Source: an uncultured Bacteroidales bacterium (GTDB lineage: Bacteria > Bacteroidota > Bacteroidia > Bacteroidales > Bacteroidaceae). From it: 64,000 nucleotides of DNA. Made by a program: the position numbers and the translations under genes. Location of the stretch: assembly GCA_937914945.1 (NCBI GenBank), contig CALGJF010000066.1, forward strand, positions 1 to 64,000. The letters are read 5' to 3'. The notes beneath the pieces were generated by a model. It was given only the letters and a program-made list of their open reading frames with translations. It had not been told where the DNA came from and ran no database searches. Every line of letters starts with the position of its first letter. Within the stretch, counting starts at the first letter, position 1. This document shows, one piece after another, positions 46,528 through 54,300 of the stretch.

Positions 46528-46535
46528 CGAAGATA
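46528..46535 (-). promoter_or_regulatory. Putative -7 box for the FdtA-like gene
   Basis: On the minus strand TATCTTCG (complement of 46528-46535) is one base off TAnnTTTG. It is close to the ATG (9 nt), so the leader would be very short. Confidence 0.3.
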
Positions 46536-46561
46536 ATAATTAAGTGTAAAAAAACAAAAGA

Positions 46562-46593
46562 GGGTGTATCAAAATATAAATTTTGGTACACCC
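46562..46593 (-). terminator. Rho-independent terminator after the PlsC-like gene
   Basis: A 14-nt stem (46562-46575 and 46580-46593) with one G-U type mismatch and a 4-nt loop. On the minus strand it is followed by TCTTTTGTTTTTTT. It separates the acyltransferase from the FdtA-like unit. Confidence 0.75.
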
Positions 46594-46715
46594 TTGTTAA
46601 AAGTTCATCACCACACATCAACCACACCGGTTGCGGTACTCCGCTGCTGTCTCTTGCGGGAGCAACGCATTATATTAACAGCGTGGTTCATGTTTTGTTC
46701 ATGAATATATGGTTT

Positions 46716-47867
46716 TTATTGTGCAATTGCCTGCAAATAATTCTTCACAGGGTTAGCATACATTTCCAGAATTTTTGTGCGCAAGAAGGCCTCATCCTTA
46801 TCGGGCAAATCCACCTTTGATATACGCTCGGCCATGTAGGCATCCAGCTTGGCTGCATCCTCGGCCGTATATTTATCGGCAAACTGCTTATCGCCTGTGA
46901 GCAACTCGTAATAATAGTAGTTTATGGGCCAGAAACGATAGTTCTTGTGAATATGCTTGTCGATGATACGTGCTACGCGGCTTGTAATCTCGTTCTTGCC
47001 AAGAGTGCGGTCTATCTTGTCAATCTCGTCGTTTATGCACTCTGCCACATGGTAGTGAATGGCACCTTTATAACCCATGAGGCCCTGCTGCATGTTGGCA
47101 AGGTCATCGAATGGCGATTTCTTATGCTCGGGATTGTCGCGTTTCTGCTGGAACTCCTTTGCTTTAAGATAGTCGCAGGGGTCATATTCGTAGGAAATGG
47201 ATGTAGGAGCGATGTTAAGTTCTTTAAGGGCATCCACCATATTGCCACCCGAATACATGGTGAGCATCTTTATAAGGCCCTCCTGTGTGAGGTCGTTGCT
47301 ATCCTTGGCACGCCCCTCGCGCTGTGCCAGCCAGATGGGTTGCTTGCGCTCGGTTATTGTGTGGTGCATATACGACGACAGACGCTTTGAAGAGGCAAGC
47401 ATCTCGCGGATGGAGGCCGAGCGTTGCACTATGAAGCTGCGGTTTACCCTCACAAGTTTTTTTATCCAGGGGCGAATGAGAAGATTGTCGCCTATGGCAA
47501 TCTCCACAGTATTGCCGATATTCTCAACAAATAGCAGACACAAGAATGCAGAGTCGAGGATGATATCTCGGTGATTGGAGATACAGAGCGCATTGTGCAA
47601 GCTATCCTTATTATCGAAGCTCAGGCTGATGCCACTGCTCAACTTGGCAATGAGCCCCTGCAAGAAGGGCTTTACAAGCGCCTTTTGAAAATCGAGATTG
47701 GTTTTTGAGGCACGCATGGCTGCGGCAATCTGCTCAAAGGGGGTGCCGGGGAAGGCATAACCCATGGCAGCCTGGAACTCGGGGTCGGCTATAAGTTCTT
47801 CAAAGATTTGAGGAAGTTCCTCGGGCACATAGGGACGAATTTCGTCATACTCAGCAGGTATATTCAT
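46716..47867 (-). CDS. PlsC-like glycerolipid acyltransferase
   Basis: A 383-aa protein with a PlsC-type core. The first motif is SNHRDIILD (H99, D105), that is H-x5-D rather than the textbook H-x4-D, and REGRAKDS (E184, G185, R186) matches the glycerol-phosphate-binding motif. It probably transfers fatty acyl groups to glycerol phosphate or an acylated amino acid or lipid. No signal peptide or clear TM segment is visible, so it is likely peripheral. Its neighbours do not specify the pathway. The change of motif spacing may be a subfamily trait. Confidence 0.75.
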   Translation of the reverse strand: MNIPAEYDEIRPYVPEELPQIFEELIADPEFQAAMGYAFPGTPFEQIAAAMRASKTNLDFQKALVKPFLQGLIAKLSSGISLSFDNKDSLHNALCISNHRDIILDSAFLCLLFVENIGNTVEIAIGDNLLIRPWIKKLVRVNRSFIVQRSASIREMLASSKRLSSYMHHTITERKQPIWLAQREGRAKDSNDLTQEGLIKMLTMYSGGNMVDALKELNIAPTSISYEYDPCDYLKAKEFQQKRDNPEHKKSPFDDLANMQQGLMGYKGAIHYHVAECINDEIDKIDRTLGKNEITSRVARIIDKHIHKNYRFWPINYYYYELLTGDKQFADKYTAEDAAKLDAYMAERISKVDLPDKDEAFLRTKILEMYANPVKNYLQAIAQ

Positions 47868-48001
47868 AACTTAGTGTTTTTGGTTTCTTTCTTTAGCGGG
47901 GAGCAGATGCCACGCACCCCCTTTTGCAAAATACGGCAAAATATTTCAAAAAAGCAAAAGGCTGCTGCTTTTTGTATATATTTTAGTGATTATATCGCAA
48001 C

Positions 48002-48041
48002 AACAATCCTCTGCTCCTTGCGCAAGGAGCAGAGGATTGTT
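48002..48041. terminator. Perfect 40-bp inverted repeat, probable terminator
   Basis: Two 20-nt arms (48002-48021 and 48022-48041) are exact reverse complements, with core CTCCTTGCGCAAGGAG. It lies 37 bp past the stop of the 64-aa gene. There is no long T-run on either side, so efficiency is uncertain; mRNA 3'-end stabilisation is an alternative. Confidence 0.6.
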
Positions 48042-48078
48042 ATCGATATACACTATCTGTCAAACAGACAGAACTACA

Positions 48079-48273
48079 TTACCGCGCGCCCCAGATATCC
48101 TCCCAGGAACCACCGGTTTGTTCATTGGAAAGAAACTCAATATCTTCATCATCGGGGTTAACACGATCGTTATTCGTACCCACACCCATATTCTCACAAA
48201 GATTATATAGGGGCTTCAAATCTACGAACTCAGTTACAGGACCTGTATAATTTTTCTTTTTCATACTCATCAT
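48079..48273 (-). CDS. Small protein of the K-x-Y-x-x-P type, downstream of the M60 giant
   Basis: A 64-aa ORF (or 61 aa if it starts at MKKKNYTGP). It opens with KKNYTGPVTEFVDL and ends GGSWEDIWGAR, with an acidic middle (NPDDEDIEF) and one cysteine (LCENMG). The N-terminal K-x-Y-x-x-P and the C-terminal tryptophan-rich end resemble small Bacteroidales proteins of unknown function; I recall these only loosely. There is no signal peptide. It lies 49 nt after the 2977-aa peptidase gene on the same strand and before a perfect inverted repeat, so it is probably cotranscribed. Function unknown. Confidence 0.6.
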   Translation of the reverse strand: MMSMKKKNYTGPVTEFVDLKPLYNLCENMGVGTNNDRVNPDDEDIEFLSNEQTGGSWEDIWGAR

Positions 48274-48322
48274 ATTTATTACCTATTCCAAGCCCCCGGG
48301 AGGGCCCGGAATATTTCAACAT

Positions 48323-51300
48323 TTACTTCAACAATTCAGAGTTTACAAACACCTTTTTACCATTCACAATATAGAAACCGGGCACTACAACCTCCTCAAT
48401 CTTGCGACCCTGCAAATCGTAGATTGTGCCCTCCAAAGGATTCTCCTCGGTATTAACCTCATCGATATCGGTAGTACCGCTGAAGATACCGAAGAAGTAC
48501 TCTGTAGAAAGGTTCTGTGTCGTTGTACCGCCAAGTTTCAAATACACTTTATTTGCAGGACATTTAACATAACCTCCATCGTCGTTACTACCGGTATTGG
48601 TCTTATCTGCACGGTAGTTCTCATATACCCAGCGCATAGCAACAATGCCACTCTTTCTTGTGAGCATATATATGTTATACACATTATCGCCATTCTCGTC
48701 CAAGCAGCTCTCATAGGTTGTGTAGTTAGAGCCACCCAAGAGGTTATCCTCATTGTCAACAGCAGCAACAGCAGCATTGTTGAACTTAAAGGCACGACCG
48801 GCACTTTCTTCTATCGAGCCTCTGAGAATCACAGGGAAGTTCGCGGGGATAGTAGCACCCTCGCTTGCATACTCATAGAGTTCGATAGTATTATCGACAA
48901 TTGCACTATTGGTAACAATATATGCCGTTACACCGGCAGGCACCGTTACAGGATAGCCAAGGTTGAGGGTTGAATAACCTGTAGTTTTGTCATTACCTGT
49001 GGTGTTGGCAGCAAGGGTTATGGTGTGCTCTATGTTTGCAACCACATCATCTACAGAGACCTCTTCTATTCTCCAAGCCGAAGCCGAGTTCAAGCCACCC
49101 GAGTAACCTACGATTTTATTACCGGATTCTTGTGCGTGCATGGGCTGACCGGAAACTATCTTCAGTATACCTGTTGCATCATCAAGCACATTTATAGTAA
49201 ATGTTGCAGGGGTAGTAGAGAGGGTTGTCGCTTCTGCCCAAACAAGTGTAGTAAAGCTACAGCCCGTGTGCATATTCTTTATATTGTACCCCCCCTCAAT
49301 CGGTTCAATGTACCATATTGCACGAGCAGATGTAATATCGTAGTCTTTTGCCCAATAAACATTATTATCGTCGTCGGCATAAACAACTCCGTCAGAAGAA
49401 TAGGTATCACCATCATCGGCAGTCTTGTATGCCGAACGAATCTTGTAGAAACCACCAACAACGGGCATATTACGTGTAAGCGCATTATATGCATCTTCGA
49501 GAGCGGTACGAGCCGAGTTGTAATCATCATCTGTTGCATCGGCATCGGCAAGTTTTTCTGTGGCAGCATTATAAACATTGTTATATGTTTCAACTGTACC
49601 TGCGGTGTAGCAACCTATAGCCTCTCCCGACACTTTTTCTCCACCACAATCGGCATGCAGATTATACAACTCAAAGTATGCATCACTCATGCTGTAATCT
49701 GTTTCATCGAGAACAAATTGGAAGTTAGAACCATCATCTCCCGGTGATTGGGCTGAATCTGCCCAGAATCCCATTTTATTATTTTTACCACCATGGTTGC
49801 TAAAATAAGTAGCCTTACCCTCAGGTTGTATATTCCACCAATCGGCAACGGTCTTACCATCTGTGAAAGTGATATACCAATTCTGCTTATAAGTATCATC
49901 GGTTCCATCTACCGCCTTTACCTTACTATTACCATCCTCTATTAAATTAGAAGCAAGACGATAGGTGGTATTATGCTCTCCGGCACGCCAATAAGGAAGG
50001 ATGAGCAAATCATCGTTGCTATCGGCATCGGTTCCTTGCATGAAATACCAAGCTTGATATTCGTTACCTAACTCATCATCGTCCACAGCTACCATGTTTG
50101 TAGCATCTGCAGCGCCATCAAATTCAAGAACACTGGTGTCGCTACGTTTAATCTTTATCTTATAGAGCACGGGGTTATTCACATCGGTAGTGAGGATGAC
50201 CGGAATATTTCGGGCATCCTTGGCAACATTCAACGCATTATATGCAGCCTCAAGCTCAGCATATGAATTGTCGTATGCTTCCTGTGTAGTGTAGAACTGT
50301 TCAACTACTATACCGGCCTCCACAACTTCGTTGTTGGCTGTTACAAGCTTAGACAAAGGCAGATTTATGGATTGATATTCGCTCTTCACCTCTATTGTTT
50401 TGCAAGCTGTTACTGCAAATTGGCTCAGCACGAAGTAGGGGTGCTCTTTGTACATTGCGTTATTATTGGTCTTTATAACCATAAAGCGGATATAACGATA
50501 AGCCTTTCCATTACCAAGCACATCTGATGTGTATGTCGTGGGTGTGGGAGATGTGGGCAAATCTGTGAGTTTTGTGATAAGCTCAAAGTTCTCAAGATCG
50601 TTAGAGCCTTCGATAAGCATCACCTTAGGATCGTTGTTATTTCCACTGTTGCGACCTGTGTAGCTGAACTTGAATGACATAATCGCCTTGTTCTCGCCCA
50701 TATCGAGGCGCAAATAGTGGTCGAGGTCGTCATCGGTGCTGCCTCTATAAGCCGTGTGCAGATGTTCTGTATTGGTAGCCTTATCACCAACCAATGCTGC
50801 CACACCAAGAGCATCGCTGCCGCCATTTTCTGTACCGGCGGCATTGCAATAGAGGTAATATGGGGCATTTTCATCGGTACACTGCATTGTAATAGCAGTT
50901 TCTGTCTCATTTATGGTTGCAACCTCGGTTACAAGAGCATTGGTTTCATTGGCAAGAGTTTCAAGCCCACCCCTCTCATTTATATTAGAATCTATCACAC
51001 TCTGTATAGCATCAATCTGTGCCTGCAACTGCTCTTTTGCAGCAGTGCAATCATCGGCAACCAGATATTTGCCGACAGCCTCTTTTGCATCGCAGTATTC
51101 ACGCAGTGCAGCGGGCAGGTAATCAAATATATCAGATGTCGAATAGTTTTGGTTCACCATTGCTGTGCAATGTGAATAGAGGTTGAAGTCAGACATATTG
51201 AAACAGCCACCACGATTGGAGGCAACCGCTACGCGTATGTAACGATAGTTCTTTGCAAGTTCGTAAGGTGCCGACATTTCCCATTTTGTGTTTTCTGTTG

Positions 51301-54300
51301 TTGGGAGGCCCTCGGTTACAGAGAACAGCTCGGTATAGGTCTCTTTGTCGTTGCTGCCATAGAACTTCAACCCTGTGGGGCGACTATCGGCTGCACCCGA
51401 GTAACGTGTGGTATAATCGATTAAGAAATCTTCAATAACAGTGTTCACACCCAAGTCAATCTCAACATAGTGAGAATAAGCCTCGGAAGATGATTCCCAA
51501 TAGGTTCCGGTGAAGGTTCCTGTATTGCCCACGCCATCGGTTTCGTCGATGATGGCACCTTTACCATTATCGTCGGTTGCACGCGGATAAGTCAAAATGT
51601 AGAAGGATTCTGTTTTATCTGTAACTTGCAAAGGCAAAGAGCCTGCTGTTTGCGCGCCACTTACTGTGGTTGTGGCGAGCAATTCCCCCATTCTGGTTAT
51701 AAGCGCGTTCAACTCATCTTTTGCCACATCGGCTATAACAACATTGTTGGCAGCAGTGTAACAATCGTTCAAAGCCTCATATGCTGCGGTATATTGTGTT
51801 TCTGTGAGATAATAACGAGAAACTGCATCTTGGGCATTCTGCAACGCGGTATTCAGTTCGTCAAGAGCAAGGCTTGAAGATGCATAATAGTCGCTATTAT
51901 TTTCTATATTGCCGTTTATTGTACCAAGCAAAGTGTTTGTGCTGGCTATGAGCGCATTAAGTGTGCTCTTGTCTTTGGTTGCCGCTACGTTAAGACTCTC
52001 TACGGTGTCCAGTGGTTCAAAGGCTGTTTCCAGATTACCCTTTGCAGTGTCTATCTCGCCTTGTTCGTTGCTGTTATCGAGTTTGTCTTTTGCAGCATCG
52101 AGGGCGGTTTTTGCTGCTGCCAACTGCTCAACGGTCAAAGTTGAGGGTGCATAGTTGGAAGTTACATTACCCTCGGCATCAGCCATCTTGTTGTAGAGTG
52201 CTAAAGCATTGTCATAGGCTGCCTGCAGCTCGGTTTTGTCGCAGGTAGCTTTCTGCATAGCCTCGTTCAAGTTGTCGTATGCAGCCTGCTGGTCGGCTAT
52301 TGCAGCATCGAGCATAGGAACGCTTGTAACAAGTGCGTTGGTGCTCATTGCGTTTGAGGAGTTTGTGGTGTGTACGCTTGAGAGCAACAATTCCTCGGAT
52401 ACAACACTCTTGTATGTGGAGTTCACGGTTGTTTTCTCGTCCACAATTGAGCTAAGAGCAAACTCGGCCATTGTAAAGAATGGATGACCATTATTATCGT
52501 CTTCGTCGACTGTAATATCGGTAACTTTGAATCGCAAGTAACGATAGGGAGTTTCATTGCTTCCCAAAACCACAGAATTGTAAACAGTATTGGTGTTTAA
52601 CACCTCGGGCAATGACGTAAGTGTCACAATCTCTGTAAAGGTATCAGCTGTTGTATTGTCGCCATCAATCTCATTGGCTCCCTCAACAACCATAGTCAAA
52701 GGCATATCCTTTTTACCACGCGATGCCGTTGTATATGTGAAATTAAACTTACCGATAGAAACACCCTCGCCCATATCCACACGCAAATAATGGTAGTCGC
52801 CATCATCGGAATTAGCATTCCAACGAGTGTGCAGATATGTGCTATTGTTACCATCGGTTAGTTTTGAAACATATTCAGCACTATTATCGTCATTATTTGA
52901 TGCTATATAAGGAGCATTGCAGTAGAAATTACCATCGTTGAGTTCTACGGGAGTCTCTTGTGCAAATGAAACCGTTCCCACCTGTTCTATAAGATTCTGT
53001 GTATTTGCAGCAAGCTGTGCAAGTGTATTCTTGCGTGCGGTGATTGCAGCAGAGTACTCGGTATAAAGTGCTTCGTATGCACTTGTCAATGCGCTTAACT
53101 TTTCATCGATATTATCTTCTGTGGGCGACATACTTAATGCGACACTCTTACCATTATACAAGGCATCCAATGCAGCTGTTAAAGTTCCAACATTTACGGT
53201 GCCGCTGTATGTATCGTTTACCGTTGCTGTGAAACCTGTTACAGGCATAATGTCGAACTCGGCCATGTGCCAATAACCGCGGTTTGCGTGCATATTGAAA
53301 CGCAGATAACGGTGCGAAGAGATAATCATACCGTCGAACTGCCAGGAAGTACCTGCCGACTGGGGCATATCCGATGCCGAGCCCAAATACTTATATGTAA
53401 CATTATCGTCACTGCCATAAACATCAACGCTCTTGGGGAAGTCGTTTTGAGCACCCGAACGTGTTGTGTGGCTGAACGCAAAACGAGGCAGAGTATTGCC
53501 TGCACCCAAATCCACAGCAATGTAGTGGACACCCGATGTAACAGCGCCGCCACTATAATCGGAATGGAAGTAATTGGTTGTAACACCATCGACAAGATTG
53601 GCTATGGGCCCTTCGGAATGTGGAGCATTTGACCAAATATATCCGGCAGAGCCCTCGGTGGTAGTTTGCAAGTCAATGTTCTCACCGCGTGTGTATGTTA
53701 CGGTGCCAAGCACCTCGCCCAGCAACGCTTCTGTTTTGGTAATATACACCTCCAAATTGGTCAAGTCGGCAATTGTGGCATTAGGCTCAACAGCTGTGAG
53801 ATACCAACGCGATGCATCGTTACCGATTTCCCAACCAACTACATTACTCCAAGATGAGTGGAAGTTTCTGTAGCCGGCAGCAGGAGACAGCTTGATGGCC
53901 CACACACCGGCTTCCATCTCTTGCAACGTATAAAGAGCATCGGCATTGGCTGTTGTGGTAGCGGTCATTGCTGTCGATTGCGCAACGGCAGGACAGTAAT
54001 AACCTTTTTTATTATATATGTTATAAACGCCATCGCTTGCAGTAGCCTTGAATTGCCACTTTGCAGCATCGGCTGTTTGGTCTACACCACCCTCGGAACG
54101 AACAACCAATTCGTTATTAACCCACATTGTTTCATTGGTGTTTTTCTTGTTGGTTATTATATATGTGAGCGATGGGTCAAAAGGTATCCTTGCATCGGGG
54201 TTTTCCAACACCTTCTGATACTCGGCATAGAGCAGGTCGTATGCAGCCCCGTAACCCGACGTACCTGCGTCATACACTGTTTTTGCATTTTCAAGTGCTG

